Assembly (NCBI RefSeq): GCF_001905665.1
Contig: NZ_LIVX01000002.1
Location: forward strand, 693,420-757,419
Origin: Streptomyces sp. CB02261
Lineage (GTDB): Bacteria; Actinomycetota; Actinomycetes; Streptomycetales; Streptomycetaceae
DNA: 64,000 nucleotides
Direction: 5' to 3'
The position numbers and the translations under genes were made by a program. This document shows positions 1 to 9,408 of this stretch, piece after piece. The notes beneath the pieces were generated by a model. It saw nothing but the letters and a program-made list of their open reading frames with translations. It ran no database searches and was not told the origin of the DNA. Each line of letters begins with the position of its first letter. The first letter of the stretch is position 1.

Positions 1-180
1 GATCCGGACGCGGGCGATGGCGTTCTTGCGACGGCCCAGGCCGGCGGCCGGCTGCGGGTCGCCGAAGCGGGACGCGAGCGACTCGGAGGTGTACTCACCC
101 TCGACGAGCTCGGTCTCGGTGGTGTACTCCTCGACGCCCTCGAACTCGTCGACGGGGGTCTCGGGGGTGGTCTCGGCCAC
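1..180 (-). CDS. rpsI: 30S ribosomal protein S9 (partial)
   Basis: First 60 codons of S9; the gene runs off the left edge. The start is GTG at 178-180, preceded on the minus strand by an AGGAG box. The product begins with an acidic Thr/Glu-rich extension of about 45 residues, then GLGRRKNAIARVRI, the beginning of the conserved S9 fold. S9 sits in the head of the 30S subunit and its C-terminus touches P-site tRNA; that end is outside the window. It follows rplM by 44 bases, the usual L13-S9 operon. Confidence 0.95.
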   Translation of the reverse strand, partial: MAETTPETPVDEFEGVEEYTTETELVEGEYTSESLASRFGDPQPAAGLGRRKNAIARVRI

Positions 181-224
181 GATTCTCCTCAGATTTCTTT
201 CGTTCTTAGGGGGTGTGGCCGGAA

Positions 225-668
225 CTACTGCGCGACCTGGGTGATCTCGAACGGGACCGGCTGCTGAGCAGCGTGCGGGTGGTTCTCGCCCGCGTAGACC
301 TTCAGCTTCGAGAGCATCTGACGGCCCAGGGTGTTCTTGGGGATCATGCCCTTGATGGCCTTCTCGACGGCCTTCTCGGGGTTCTTGGCGAGCAGCTCGT
401 CGTAACGGACGGAGCGCAGACCACCCGGGAAGCCGGAGTGGCGGTAAGCCAGCTTCTGGGTCTTCTTGTTGCCGGACAGGTGGACCTTGTCAGCATTGAT
501 GATGATGACGAAGTCGCCCATGTCCATGTGGGGGGCGTACACCGGCTTGTGCTTGCCTCGCAGGAGGTTCGCAGCCGTGGTCGCCAGACGGCCCAGGACA
601 ACGTCCTGCGCGTCGATGATGTGCCACTGGCGAGAGACATCGCCGGGCTTGGGGCTGTACGTACGCAC
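225..668 (-). CDS. rplM: 50S ribosomal protein L13
   Basis: Complete 147-residue L13, an early-assembling 50S protein. Recognisable blocks are the N-terminal [16 protein letters not shown] and the central [16 protein letters not shown], and length is normal for the family. It is first in the rplM-rpsI pair. A promoter with TTGACC and TACTGT boxes lies about 180 bases upstream, so the pair is probably transcribed independently of the ABC-F gene behind it. Confidence 0.98.
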   Translation of the reverse strand: MRTYSPKPGDVSRQWHIIDAQDVVLGRLATTAANLLRGKHKPVYAPHMDMGDFVIIINADKVHLSGNKKTQKLAYRHSGFPGGLRSVRYDELLAKNPEKAVEKAIKGMIPKNTLGRQMLSKLKVYAGENHPHAAQQPVPFEITQVAQ

Positions 669-846
669 TTCGTAGCCTTCGCTTCTTCAGTGGATGGAGT
701 CCAGACACACCTGAAGCGATCATGCAGCTGGGGCCTGCACTGCCGGGAACACCGCCCGTATGCGAGCCACTGGTAACTGCTCCAGGGAACCTGCGTATGG
801 GCCCTTCGCGTGTAAACGACGAAGCCGATACGCATAACAAACCGCA

Positions 847-876
847 ACAGTACCCGCGCCACCCCCGACGGGTCAA
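847..876 (-). promoter_or_regulatory. Predicted vegetative promoter of rplM-rpsI
   Basis: On the minus strand TTGACC (871-876) and TACTGT (847-852) are separated by 18 bases, a good match to the HrdB-type consensus. It lies between the end of the ABC-F gene and rplM, giving a leader of roughly 170 bases. The rest of the 669-895 gap shows nothing else I can name. Confidence 0.55.
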
Positions 877-895
877 AAGACCGCGAGCCCCCAGG

Positions 896-2527
896 TCACC
901 GCTCCCGCTCGACCCGCCGCTCGTCCCACACGGGCTCGCTCGTCTCCCGTACGACCCCGTCCGACCCGAAGACCAGGTACCGGTCGAAGCTCTTCGCGAA
1001 CCAGCGGTCGTGCGTCACCGCGAGCACCGTCCCGTCGTACGCCTCCAGGCCGTCCTGCAGGGCCTCCGCCGACTCCAGGTCCAGGTTGTCCGTCGGCTCG
1101 TCGAGCAGCAGCGCCGTCGTGCCGGCCAGCTCCAGGAGCAGGATCTGGAAGCGGGCCTGCTGCCCGCCGGAGAGCTTGTCGAAGGGCTGGTCGCCCTGCC
1201 GCTCCAGCTCGTACCGGCGCAGCACCGACATCGCCCCGCCCCGGTCCTTGGCGTGCTCCGTCCACAGGATGTCGACGAGCGGCCGCCCGGCCAGCTCCGG
1301 ATGGGCGTGGGTCTGCGCGAAGTGCCCCGGCACCACCCGGGCGCCCAGCTTCCAGTCACCGGTGTGGGCGACCGAGGGGTCCCCCGCGAGCAGCCGCAGG
1401 AAGTGCGACTTGCCCGACCCGTTCGAACCGAGGACGGCGACCCGCTCCCCGTAGAAGATCTCCAGCGAGAACGGCTTCATCAGACCGGTCAGCTCAAGGT
1501 TCTCGCAGGTCACGGCCCGCACACCGGTCCGGCCGCCGCGCAGCCGCATCCGGATGTCCTGCTCGCGCGGCGGCTCCGGCGGCGGCCCCGCCTCCTCGAA
1601 CTTCCGCAGCCGGGTCTGCGCCGCCGCGTACCGCGAGGCCATGTCGTGGCTGACCGCGGCCGCCTGCCGCAGGTTGAGCACGAGCTTCTTCAGCTGGGCG
1701 TGCTTCTCCTCCCAGCGCCGCTTCAGCTCCTCGAAGCGGGCGAACCGCTCGCGCCGCGCCTCGTGGAAGGTGTCGAAGCCGCCGCCGTGCACCCACACGT
1801 CCGAACCGGCCGGGCCGGGCTCGACCGCGACGATCTTCTGCGCGCCCCGGGACAGCAGCTCCCGGTCGTGCGAGATGAACAGCACGGTCTTACGGGTCTC
1901 CCGCAGCCGCTCCTCCAGCCACCGCTTCCCGGGGACGTCGAGGTAGTTGTCGGGCTCGTCGAGCAGCAGCACCTCGTCGGGGCCGCGCAGCAGCGACTCC
2001 AGGACCAGTCGCTTCTGCTCACCGCCGGAGAGCGTCCTGACCTGCCGGAACTGCGCCTTCTCGTACGGGACGCCGAGCGCCGCCATGGTGCAGATGTCCC
2101 ACACCGTCTCGGCCTCGTACCCCTGCACCTCGGCCCAGTCGCTGAGGGCCTGCGCGTACTTCATCTGCGCGGCCTCGTCGTCGACCGTCATGATCAGGTG
2201 CTCGGCCTCGTCGACGGCCTTCGCGGCCTCCCTGATCCGGGGCTGGGCCACCGAGACCAGCAGGTCACGGACGGTGGACTCGTCCCGCACGGAGCCGACG
2301 AACTGCGGCATCACGCCGAGGCCGCCGCTGACGGTGACGCTGCCGCCGTGCGGCTGGAGCTCTCCTGAGATCAGCCGGAGCAGGGTGGTCTTGCCGGCGC
2401 CGTTGGCCCCGACGAGGGCGACGACGGCCCCCTCCCCCACCCGGAAGGAGGCGTCCCCGAGCAGGACCCTCCCGTCGGGAAGGTAGTACTCCAGATGCGC
2501 GGCCTCGACATGTCCCATGAGGTGCAT
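896..2527 (-). CDS. ABC-F family ATPase (ribosome-associated type)
   Basis: 543-residue protein with two ATP-binding cassettes and no membrane segments, which is the ABC-F architecture. The first cassette has Walker A GANGAGKTT (residues 40-48), signature LSGGE (166-170) and LLLDEPDNYLD. The second has GSNGSGKSH, LSGGQ and LLLDEPTDNLD. A charged linker rich in Arg, Glu and Lys joins them. ABC-F proteins bind the ribosomal E site and either assist stalled ribosomes or protect against ribosome-targeting antibiotics; the sequence alone does not say which. The start could also be the internal ATG at 2516-2518. It lies beside rplM-rpsI and is divergent from the next gene. Confidence 0.9.
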   Translation of the reverse strand: MHLMGHVEAAHLEYYLPDGRVLLGDASFRVGEGAVVALVGANGAGKTTLLRLISGELQPHGGSVTVSGGLGVMPQFVGSVRDESTVRDLLVSVAQPRIREAAKAVDEAEHLIMTVDDEAAQMKYAQALSDWAEVQGYEAETVWDICTMAALGVPYEKAQFRQVRTLSGGEQKRLVLESLLRGPDEVLLLDEPDNYLDVPGKRWLEERLRETRKTVLFISHDRELLSRGAQKIVAVEPGPAGSDVWVHGGGFDTFHEARRERFARFEELKRRWEEKHAQLKKLVLNLRQAAAVSHDMASRYAAAQTRLRKFEEAGPPPEPPREQDIRMRLRGGRTGVRAVTCENLELTGLMKPFSLEIFYGERVAVLGSNGSGKSHFLRLLAGDPSVAHTGDWKLGARVVPGHFAQTHAHPELAGRPLVDILWTEHAKDRGGAMSVLRRYELERQGDQPFDKLSGGQQARFQILLLELAGTTALLLDEPTDNLDLESAEALQDGLEAYDGTVLAVTHDRWFAKSFDRYLVFGSDGVVRETSEPVWDERRVERER

Positions 2528-2574
2528 TGTCGCCGCCCGCGTCGGCCAGGCCCAACCGGTTTAGGATGCGCGGC

Positions 2575-3516
2575 ATGAGCTTTGGGGGACCGCAGTGGCC
2601 GCACGAGCCGCAGCAGCAGGGACAGCAGGGGTACGGACAGCAGCCGCAGCAGGGGTACGGACAGCAGCCGGGGTACGGCGGCGGGCAGCCCGACCCCTTC
2701 CCTGGCGCCCAGGGCGGCGGGGCCACCCCGGACTGGAGCGCCCTGGCCGACGCCTCGGCCTCCCGTAACCGGCGCAAGCGCTGGCTGATGATCGGCGGCG
2801 GGGCGCTGGCCGCCCTGGTGGTCGGCGCGATCGTGGCGACGGCCGTGGTGGCCACCGGCAAGAAGAACGACGAGGCCAAGGGCGGCGGGGTGCCCGTCGG
2901 CACGGTCTCCCCCACCGACTCGCCGACCCCCGAACCGACCTTCTCCTCGGTGGCGCCCCCGCCCCCGCCGAATCCGAAGGACTACATCACGGACCCGAGG
3001 AAGGACCGGGCCCCGCTGACCGCCGAGGGCCTCTTCCCGGGCACGAAGCTGACGATGAACAAGCGCCCGTACAAGAAGGGCGCGACCTCCGCGACGACGA
3101 ACTGCGCGGCCGTCACCCAGAACGGACTCGGCGCCGTCCTCAAGAGGAACGGCTGCCAGCGGGTGCTCCGCGCCACCTATGTGCAGGACGGTGTGGCGAT
3201 CACCGTCGGCATCGCCGTCTTCCCGTCCGAGGCCGCCGCCGTCAAGGCGAAGAACCAGGCCACCGGCGGCATCGCCCCGCTGGCCGGCGCCGGCGTCAAG
3301 GAGTTCTGCCGCGCCACGGTCTGCCTGCGCCGCGCGAACTCGATCGGCCGCTACGCCTACTTCACCCAGGCCGGCTTCACCGACGGCAAGAAGGTCACCA
3401 AGGCCCACCGGCCCGTCTTCCAGGCCAGCGACGACCTCGGCACCTTCGCCTTCAACCAGATCTACGCCCGCGGCAAGGCCCAGGCCTCAGCAGCAGCCAA
3501 CGCTCCCGGGGAGTGA
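2575..3516 (+). CDS. Single-pass membrane protein with Gln/Tyr-rich cytoplasmic tail
   Basis: About 313 residues, function unknown. The first 70 residues are low-complexity Gln/Gly/Tyr/Pro repeats of the QQGYGQQP type encoded by direct DNA repeats. A basic RNRRKRW stretch and one hydrophobic helix (roughly residues 77-100) follow, then a Pro/Thr/Ser linker and an extracytoplasmic domain of about 180 residues. Topology is predicted as N-in, C-out. I chose the ATG at 2575; ATG at 2566 is in frame and there is no clear ribosome binding site, so the mRNA may be leaderless. The last 30 bases overlap the end of the convergent truA. Confidence 0.8.
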   Translation: MSFGGPQWPHEPQQQGQQGYGQQPQQGYGQQPGYGGGQPDPFPGAQGGGATPDWSALADASASRNRRKRWLMIGGGALAALVVGAIVATAVVATGKKNDEAKGGGVPVGTVSPTDSPTPEPTFSSVAPPPPPNPKDYITDPRKDRAPLTAEGLFPGTKLTMNKRPYKKGATSATTNCAAVTQNGLGAVLKRNGCQRVLRATYVQDGVAITVGIAVFPSEAAAVKAKNQATGGIAPLAGAGVKEFCRATVCLRRANSIGRYAYFTQAGFTDGKKVTKAHRPVFQASDDLGTFAFNQIYARGKAQASAAANAPGE

Positions 3517-4344
3517 CCGCTTGTTCCTGGCCTCCAGGTTGCGGGCGGCCAGGAGCTCGTCGGCCGGGTAGCCGACCTCTTCGAGGGTGAGGCCGTGCGG
3601 CCGTACGACGTGTACGGCCGAGTCCCGCACGCCGGCCGCGAGCACCTTGCCCGGCCAGTCCACGGGCCGGTGGCCGTCGCCGACGAACAGCAGGGCGCCG
3701 ACGAGCGAGCGGACCATGTTGTGGCAGAAGGCGTCGGCCTTCACGGTGGCTTCCATGACCCCGTCGGGGCGCCGCTCCCAGCGCAGCTCCTGGAGGGTGC
3801 GGATGGTGGTCGCGCCCTCGCGCCGCTTGCAGTACGCGGCGAAGTCGTGCTCGCCGACGAGCGCGGCGGCCGCCTCGTTCATGGCGTCCATGTCGAGGCT
3901 CCAGTCGTGCCACAGGACGTGCCCGCGCAGCAGCGGGTCGACCCCGCCGGGGTCGTCGGTGACGCGGTAGGCGTAGCGGCGCCAGATGGCGGAGAAGCGC
4001 GCGTTGAAGCCCGCGGGGGCCTCCTCCACCCTCCACACCCGCACGTCGTGCGAGAGACGCCCCGCGAGCCGCCTGAGCAGCTTGTCGCGGTGCTCGGCCC
4101 ACAGCTCCAGGGGCAGGTCGACGTGGGCGACCTGCCCGCGCGCGTGCACCCCCGAGTCGGTCCGGCCGGCCACGGTCAGCTCGTACGTCTCCTTGGACCG
4201 GGTCACGGTCCGCAGGGCGTCCTCGATGTCGCCCTGCACGGTCCGCCGCCCCTGGGCCTGCTTGGCCCAGCCGGAGAAGTCCTTGCCGTCGTACGAAAGG
4301 TCAAGGCGTACCCGTACGAACCCGTCCTGCACGTCGTCGCTCAC
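3487..4344 (-). CDS. truA: tRNA pseudouridine(38-40) synthase
   Basis: 285-residue TruA, which isomerises uridines 38-40 in the anticodon arm of tRNAs. The N-terminus [18 protein letters not shown] and the catalytic [14 protein letters not shown], with the essential Asp, are clear. The GTG start at 4344 has an AGAGGA box about 9 bases upstream. truA follows rplQ at the end of the alpha-operon cluster, a common actinobacterial order, but a GC-rich hairpin lies between them. Its last codons overlap the opposing membrane-protein gene. Confidence 0.95.
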   Translation of the reverse strand: MSDDVQDGFVRVRLDLSYDGKDFSGWAKQAQGRRTVQGDIEDALRTVTRSKETYELTVAGRTDSGVHARGQVAHVDLPLELWAEHRDKLLRRLAGRLSHDVRVWRVEEAPAGFNARFSAIWRRYAYRVTDDPGGVDPLLRGHVLWHDWSLDMDAMNEAAAALVGEHDFAAYCKRREGATTIRTLQELRWERRPDGVMEATVKADAFCHNMVRSLVGALLFVGDGHRPVDWPGKVLAAGVRDSAVHVVRPHGLTLEEVGYPADELLAARNLEARNKRSLPGSVGCC

Positions 4345-4373
4345 GCGAGAAATCCTCTCAAACACACACGGGA

Positions 4374-4405
4374 GCGGGCCCGCACCCCAAGGGGTACGGG
4401 CCCGC
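4374..4405 (-). terminator. Hairpin between rplQ and truA
   Basis: Two 15-base arms (4374-4388 and 4391-4405) pair with a single mismatch. There is no run of U, so it may be an attenuator or a processing site rather than a full terminator. It would lower truA expression relative to rplQ. Confidence 0.5.
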
Positions 4406-4428
4406 ACACGAACAGTCGGTGAGAACGC

Positions 4429-4896
4429 TTACGCGTCCTTCGACTCCTCGCCGGCCTCGGTCGTGGTGGCCTCGTCGGCCTCCTTGACGGCGCGCTTGGT
4501 GGCGGCCTCGGCCTCGGCGACGGTCGCCTTCTTGGCGATCTCGCCCTCGACCAGCTCGATCACGGCCATCGGGGCGTTGTCGCCACGACGGTTGCCGATC
4601 TTGGTGATGCGGGTGTAGCCACCCGGGCGCTCGGAGTAGCGCGGGGCGATCTCGGTGAAGAGCGTGTGGACGACGCCCTTGTCCGTGATCGACTGCAGCA
4701 CCAGGCGACGGTTGTGGATGTCGCCCTTCTTCGCCTTGGTGATCAGGCGCTCGGCGACCGGACGCAGGCGACGGGCCTTGGCCTCGGTCGTGGTGATGCG
4801 GCCGTGCTCGAAGAGCGACTTCGCCAGGTTGGCGAGGAGCAGCTTCTCGTGCGCGGCGGAACCGCCGAGGCGGGCACCCTTCGCGGGACGCGGCAT
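4429..4896 (-). CDS. rplQ: 50S ribosomal protein L17
   Basis: 155 residues from [12 protein letters not shown]; an AAGGAG box ends 7 bases before this ATG, so the longer in-frame start is rejected. The core [20 protein letters not shown] matches L17, found near the exit tunnel. An Ala/Glu-rich acidic C-terminal tail of about 45 residues extends past the compact bacterial form, as often in actinobacteria. It follows rpoA after a 143-base gap holding a repeat. Confidence 0.97.
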   Translation of the reverse strand: MPRPAKGARLGGSAAHEKLLLANLAKSLFEHGRITTTEAKARRLRPVAERLITKAKKGDIHNRRLVLQSITDKGVVHTLFTEIAPRYSERPGGYTRITKIGNRRGDNAPMAVIELVEGEIAKKATVAEAEAATKRAVKEADEATTTEAGEESKDA

Positions 4897-4974
4897 GGTG
4901 TTTCTCCTTGTGATCTGCACCGGCCGTATGAGGTACCGGTGTCAGTGTCCGAGCGGGCGAATGCCCGTCGAAGA

Positions 4975-5036
4975 CCCCGCGCCCCGTAAGGGGCGCGGGG
5001 AACTGCGCGACCAGCCGGAACCGGCCCGCAGACGAT
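4975..5036. repeat. Streptomyces interspersed palindromic repeat unit
   Basis: An 11-bp perfect palindrome (4975-4985 and 4990-5000, loop GTAA) is followed by GAACTGCGCGACCAGCC. From memory, this combination recurs between genes in many Streptomyces genomes; I cannot count copies here. It occupies most of the rplQ-rpoA gap and would form a hairpin in the transcript of either strand. Confidence 0.6.
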
Positions 5037-5039
5037 CTA

Positions 5040-6062
5040 CTAGTACTGCTCGGTCTCGACGAAGCCCGCGTCCGCGTCGTCGTCGGCGCCGAAGGCGTCG
5101 GCGGCGGCGGTCGGGTCGAATCCGGGCGGGCTGTCCTTCAGGGCCAGGCCCATGCCGGCCAGCTTCGCCTTGACCTCGTCGATCGACTTCGCACCGAAGT
5201 TGCGGATGTCGAGCAGGTCGGCCTCGGAACGCGCCACGAGCTCACCCACGGAGTGGATGCCCTCGCGCTTGAGGCAGTTGTACGAACGAACGGTGAGCTC
5301 GAGCTCCTCGATCGGCAGCGCCAGGTCGGCGGCGAGGGCGGCGTCCGTCGGGGACGGGCCCATGTCGATGCCCTCGGCGTCGATGTTGAGCTCGCGCGCC
5401 AGACCGAACAGCTCGACCAGGGTCTTGCCGGCGGACGCCATGGCGTCACGCGGGCGCATGGCCTGCTTGGTCTCGACGTCGACGATCAGCTTGTCGAAGT
5501 CGGTGCGCTGCTCGACACGGGTCGCCTCGACCTTGTACGTGACCTTGAGCACCGGGGAGTAGATGGAGTCGACCGGGATACGGCCGATCTCCTGGCCCAC
5601 CTGCTTGTTCTGCACGGCGGAGACGTAGCCGCGACCGCGCTCGACGGTCAGCTCCATCTCCAGCTTGCCCTTGCCGTTGAGCGTGGCGAGGACGAGGTCG
5701 GGGTTGTGCACCTCGACACCGGCCGGGGGCGCGATGTCGGCGGCGGTGACCAGACCCGGGCCCTGCTTGCGCAGGTACATCACGACCGGCTCGTCGTGCT
5801 CCGAGGAGACGACCAGCTGCTTGATGTTGAGGATGAGGTCGGTGACGTCCTCCTTGACGCCCGGCACGGTGGTGAACTCGTGCAGGACACCGTCGATGCG
5901 GATGCTGGTGACAGCGGCACCCGGGATCGAGGAGAGGAGGGTACGGCGGAGGGAGTTGCCGAGGGTGTAGCCGAAGCCCGGCTCCAGCGGCTCGATCACG
6001 AACCGGGAGCGGAACTCGTCGACGACCTCTTCGGTCAGCGAAGGACGCTGAGCGATAAGCAT
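5040..6062 (-). CDS. rpoA: RNA polymerase alpha subunit
   Basis: 340 residues. The N-terminal dimerisation domain (about 1-230) carries [20 protein letters not shown], which scaffolds assembly of beta and beta-prime. The C-terminal domain (about 245-315) with [19 protein letters not shown] and [12 protein letters not shown] contacts UP-element DNA and activators. An acidic tail follows. It lies between rpsK and rplQ, the standard alpha-operon position. Confidence 0.99.
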   Translation of the reverse strand: MLIAQRPSLTEEVVDEFRSRFVIEPLEPGFGYTLGNSLRRTLLSSIPGAAVTSIRIDGVLHEFTTVPGVKEDVTDLILNIKQLVVSSEHDEPVVMYLRKQGPGLVTAADIAPPAGVEVHNPDLVLATLNGKGKLEMELTVERGRGYVSAVQNKQVGQEIGRIPVDSIYSPVLKVTYKVEATRVEQRTDFDKLIVDVETKQAMRPRDAMASAGKTLVELFGLARELNIDAEGIDMGPSPTDAALAADLALPIEELELTVRSYNCLKREGIHSVGELVARSEADLLDIRNFGAKSIDEVKAKLAGMGLALKDSPPGFDPTAAADAFGADDDADAGFVETEQY

Positions 6063-6198
6063 GTCTTCAATCCTTCATTCGTGGACGCCCACTATTTGAC
6101 GTCCGACGGAGTACAGCGTGGTGCGTACTGCAAGGGTACGGGCGGCACGCCTCCGAGGAGCCGTACCGCCCGAAAGCCCGTGTCAAGCGGCCCGTGCG

Positions 6199-6603
6199 TC
6201 AGACGCGGCGGCGCTTGGGGGGACGGCAGCCGTTGTGCGGCGTGGGGGTGACGTCCTGGATCGAACCGACCTCGAGGCCCGTGGCCTGGAGGGAGCGGAT
6301 CGCGGTCTCGCGGCCGGAGCCCGGACCCTTGACGAAGACGTCGACCTTGCGCATGCCGTGCTCCTGCGCGCGGCGAGCGGCCGACTCGGCGGCCATCTGC
6401 GCGGCGAACGGGGTCGACTTGCGCGAGCCCTTGAAGCCGACGTGGCCGGCGGAGGCCCAGGAGATCACGTTGCCCGAGGGGTCCGTGATCGAGACGATCG
6501 TGTTGTTGAACGTGCTCTTGATGTGCGCGTGGCCGTGAGCGACGTTCTTCTTTTCCTTGCGGCGCACCTTCTTGGCAGCGCCCTGACGACCCTTGGGGGG
6601 CAT
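6199..6603 (-). CDS. rpsK: 30S ribosomal protein S11
   Basis: 134 residues. [20 protein letters not shown] and the C-terminal [15 protein letters not shown] are diagnostic of S11, which lines the mRNA exit on the 30S platform. The N-terminus is a Lys/Arg-rich tail. It lies 66 bases after rpsM in the alpha operon. Confidence 0.98.
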   Translation of the reverse strand: MPPKGRQGAAKKVRRKEKKNVAHGHAHIKSTFNNTIVSITDPSGNVISWASAGHVGFKGSRKSTPFAAQMAAESAARRAQEHGMRKVDVFVKGPGSGRETAIRSLQATGLEVGSIQDVTPTPHNGCRPPKRRRV

Positions 6604-6669
6604 CTATATCTCCTACGGGAGGTGGTCGGTCCTACAGCGAAGACCGCTTGGTCAAGCGTCCGCTGAGGA

Positions 6670-7050
6670 CTACTTCTTGCCCGGCTTCTTCTTGCCGGCG
6701 ATGGCGCGACGCGGGCCCTTGCGGGTACGAGCGTTCGTGCTGGTGCGCTGGCCGCGGACGGGCAGGCCACGACGGTGGCGCAGGCCCTGGTAGCAGCCGA
6801 TCTCGACCTTGCGGCGGATGTCGGCGGCGATCTCGCGGCGGAGGTCACCCTCGGTCTGGAGGTTGGCGTCCACGTACTCGCGGATCTTGACGAGGTCTTC
6901 CTCGGCAAGGTCGCGGACACGGGTGGACGGGTTCACGCCGGTCGCGGCGAGGATCTCCTCGGACCGGGTACGTCCGATACCGAAGACGTAGGTGAGTGCG
7001 ACCACCACACGCTTTTCGCGCGGGATGTCAACACCGGAAACGCGTGCCAT
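6670..7050 (-). CDS. rpsM: 30S ribosomal protein S13
   Basis: 126 residues from [15 protein letters not shown]. The helix-two-turn-helix region and the basic C-terminus with [15 protein letters not shown], which reaches the P-site tRNA, are present. It sits between rpmJ and rpsK; the 191-base gap from rpmJ is unusually long for this operon but shows no clear promoter. Confidence 0.98.
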   Translation of the reverse strand: MARVSGVDIPREKRVVVALTYVFGIGRTRSEEILAATGVNPSTRVRDLAEEDLVKIREYVDANLQTEGDLRREIAADIRRKVEIGCYQGLRHRRGLPVRGQRTSTNARTRKGPRRAIAGKKKPGKK

Positions 7051-7241
7051 TCAATGGCTCCTGTGTTCTCGGGGGTCTGCTGCAGAACCGTTCCCGGCTG
7101 CCGTATGAGGTACAGGTCGGGTCCCCGGCCCCCGCCGGAGGTGCCGTCAACCGTGCGAACACGGCCCGACGGGCTCTGCGTATGTACGTATTGCTATGCG
7201 TCGCGCGAAGAACTGCGAAGTTGCAGGTCGGTCGGCGTGCG

Positions 7242-7355
7242 TCAGCCCTGGCGCTGCTTGTGGCGCAGGTTGTCGCAGATGACCATGACCCGGCCGTGAC
7301 GGCGGATCACCTTGCACTTGTCGCAGATCTTCTTGACGCTCGGCTTGACCTTCAT
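7242..7355 (-). CDS. rpmJ: 50S ribosomal protein L36 (zinc-binding type)
   Basis: 37-residue protein beginning [15 protein letters not shown]. The zinc ligands are two Cys in the CDKC motif, a third Cys in VICDN and a following His, so this is the C+ form. L36 helps fold 23S rRNA late in assembly. It follows infA by 62 bases. It is too short for most ORF filters. Confidence 0.95.
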   Translation of the reverse strand: MKVKPSVKKICDKCKVIRRHGRVMVICDNLRHKQRQG

Positions 7356-7417
7356 GGGTGTGAGGTTCTCCGGGTCAGTGCCACCACCCGCGCACGGAGG
7401 CGGGGTGCGGGCAAGAT

Positions 7418-7639
7418 CTACTTGTAGCGGTAGACGATCCGGCCACGCGTCAGGTCGTACGGAGAGAGCTCCACGACGACCCGGTCGTCCGGAAGGATTC
7501 GGATGTAGTGCATCCGCATCTTGCCGGAGATGTGCGCGAGGACCTTGTGACCGTTCTGGAGCTCCACCTTGAACATGGCGTTCGGGAGGGACTCGATCAC
7601 GGTGCCCTCGATTTCGATGGCACCTTGCTTCTTGGCCAC
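7418..7639 (-). CDS. infA: Translation initiation factor IF-1
   Basis: 73-residue single OB-fold protein starting (GTG) [16 protein letters not shown] and ending [12 protein letters not shown], the usual full length. IF-1 binds the 30S A site and supports IF-2 and IF-3 during initiation. The GTG at 7639 is chosen over an upstream ATG because an AAAGG box precedes it and family members start here. It opens the infA-rpmJ-rpsM-rpsK-rpoA-rplQ group. Confidence 0.97.
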   Translation of the reverse strand: MAKKQGAIEIEGTVIESLPNAMFKVELQNGHKVLAHISGKMRMHYIRILPDDRVVVELSPYDLTRGRIVYRYK

Positions 7640-7719
7640 GCTTCGCCTTTCGAATCGGCTACCTTGATCGACTCTCGCCGCCGCATGCGGACACACGGGT
7701 ACACGAGAGCCGACGCATC

Positions 7720-7750
7720 AGTCTACGTCAGGCCCCAGGAAAAGACGAAT
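7720..7750 (-). promoter_or_regulatory. Possible infA/alpha-operon promoter
   Basis: On the minus strand TAGACT (7720-7725) is an excellent -10 box; the best -35 candidate is TTCGTC 19 bases upstream, which is weak. It lies in the 172-base gap between map and infA, giving a leader of about 75 bases. Confidence 0.45.
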
Positions 7751-7811
7751 CGGGAAGTCTGCCCACCCGGACTGATCCTTACGCAGGCCACCGGGCCGCA
7801 GAAGTTCCCCG

Positions 7812-8663
7812 CTACGCCAGCGGATCCGGCGCCGCCACCACGCCCAGCTCCGCCAGCTTCGCCTTGCCCCCGTCGACCGCGGTGAGGACCAGGGGGCCCT
7901 CCTCGGTGAGGGCGACCGAGTGCTCCCAGTGGGAGGACCAGGTGCCGTCGGTGGTGATGACCGTCCAGTCGTCCTTCAGGACCTCCGTGGCCGGGGTGCC
8001 GAGGGAGACCATGGGCTCGATCGCCAGGCAGAAGCCGGGGACCAGCTTCGGGCCCTTGCCGCGCTTGCGGGAGACGTAGTTCAGCAGGTGCGGGTCCATG
8101 TGCATCTCGGTGCCGATGCCGTGGCCGCCGTAGTCCTCGATGATCCCGTACCGGCCGAGGCTGTGGTCGCCGACGGCCGGCCGCGGCTGCCGCTTGATGT
8201 ACGTCTCGATCGCCCGCGACACGTCCACCAGGCGGTTGCCGAGCTTCATGGCGGCGATGCCGGCCCACATCGACTCCTCGGTCACCCGGGAGAGCTCGAT
8301 CAGCTCGGGCGCGTGCCCGGTGCCCACGAAGGCCGTGTACGCGGCGTCCCCGTGCCAGCCGTCCACCATCGCGCCGCAGTCGATGGAGATGATGTCGCCG
8401 TCCTTGAGGACGGTCTTGTCGTCGGGGATGCCGTGGACGACCACCTCGTTGACCGAGGTGCAGATCGTCGCGGGGAACCCGCCGTACCCGAGGAAGTTCG
8501 ACTTCGCCCCGTGGTCGGCGATGACCTTCCGCGCGACCTCGTCCAGGTCCCGGGTCGTCGCGCCCGGCACCGCGGCCTCGCGGGTCGCCGCGTGGATGGC
8601 CGCGACGACCAGCCCCGCCTCGCGCATCTTCGCGATCTGCTCGGGGGTCTTGATCTGCACCAT
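7812..8663 (-). CDS. map: Methionine aminopeptidase type I
   Basis: 283 residues from MVQIKTPEQIAKMREAGLVV. It removes the initiator Met from nascent proteins. The two-metal site is visible: DGDIISIDCGAMVDGWHGDAA gives two Asp, GYGGHGIGTEMH gives the His, AIEPMVSLG and the C-terminal ALTEEGPLVL give the two Glu. The ATG at 8663 is chosen over an upstream in-frame ATG because the family begins here. It follows adk and ends the spc-type operon. Confidence 0.96.
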   Translation of the reverse strand: MVQIKTPEQIAKMREAGLVVAAIHAATREAAVPGATTRDLDEVARKVIADHGAKSNFLGYGGFPATICTSVNEVVVHGIPDDKTVLKDGDIISIDCGAMVDGWHGDAAYTAFVGTGHAPELIELSRVTEESMWAGIAAMKLGNRLVDVSRAIETYIKRQPRPAVGDHSLGRYGIIEDYGGHGIGTEMHMDPHLLNYVSRKRGKGPKLVPGFCLAIEPMVSLGTPATEVLKDDWTVITTDGTWSSHWEHSVALTEEGPLVLTAVDGGKAKLAELGVVAAPDPLA

Positions 8664-8760
8664 CGTGGCCGCGGCCTTTCCATCGACTGAGGGGGAACAG
8701 AACAACGATACGGCCGCGGCGCCCCTGAGGGGCACCGCGGCCGTATCGGTCGAACCGGGG

Positions 8761-9408
8761 TTACTTCTTGAGCGCGGCCATCGCCTTCGCGGTGACCTCG
8801 TCCACCTTGCCGAGCGCCGTGATCGTCACGACCAGGTTCTGCGCCCGGTAGTAGTCGATGATCGGCTCGGTCTGCGTGTGGTAGACCTCCAGCCGCTTGC
8901 GGACGGTCTCCTCGGAGTCGTCCGGACGCTGGTAGAGCTCCCCGCCGCAGACGTCGCAGACGCCCTCGGTCTTCGGGGTGTTGTAGAGCACGTGGAAGAC
9001 GTGCGCGCTGTCGTTGCGGCAGGTGCGGCGACCCGCGATCCGCTTCACGACCTCGTCCTCGGGGACCTCCAGGTCCAGGACCGCGTCGAGCTGCATGTCC
9101 TCGGCCTTCAGGACCACGTCCAGGGCCTCGGCCTGCGCCACGTTGCGGGGGAACCCGTCGAGCAGGAAGCCGTTGGCGGCGTCCGGCTGTGCCATCCGGT
9201 CCTTGGCCATCCCGATGGTCACCTCGTCGGGCACCAGGTCGCCGGCGTCCATGAACGCCTTCGCCTTGAGACCCAGCTCCGTGCCCTGAGAGATGTTGGC
9301 GCGGAACAGATCACCCGTGGAGATGTGAGGGATGTCCAGGTTCTTGGCAAGGAACGCGGCCTGCGTACCCTTGCCCGCACCGGGCGGTCCGACGAGGACG
9401 ATTCGCAT
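8761..9408 (-). CDS. adk: Adenylate kinase
   Basis: 215-residue kinase interconverting AMP, ADP and ATP. The P-loop GPPGAGKGT is at residues 7-15; DGFPRN and the AMP-binding [12 protein letters not shown] stretch follow. The long LID domain has several Cys (GRRTCRNDS and CDVCGGELY), suggesting a structural zinc as in many Gram-positive enzymes. The start codon shares one base with the secY stop (TGATG), so translation is probably coupled. Confidence 0.98.
   Translation of the reverse strand: MRIVLVGPPGAGKGTQAAFLAKNLDIPHISTGDLFRANISQGTELGLKAKAFMDAGDLVPDEVTIGMAKDRMAQPDAANGFLLDGFPRNVAQAEALDVVLKAEDMQLDAVLDLEVPEDEVVKRIAGRRTCRNDSAHVFHVLYNTPKTEGVCDVCGGELYQRPDDSEETVRKRLEVYHTQTEPIIDYYRAQNLVVTITALGKVDEVTAKAMAALKK

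Noticed and set aside
2582..2788. Ser/Arg-rich small frame in the membrane protein gene
   Set aside because: It is an out-of-frame reading of the Gln/Tyr repeats.
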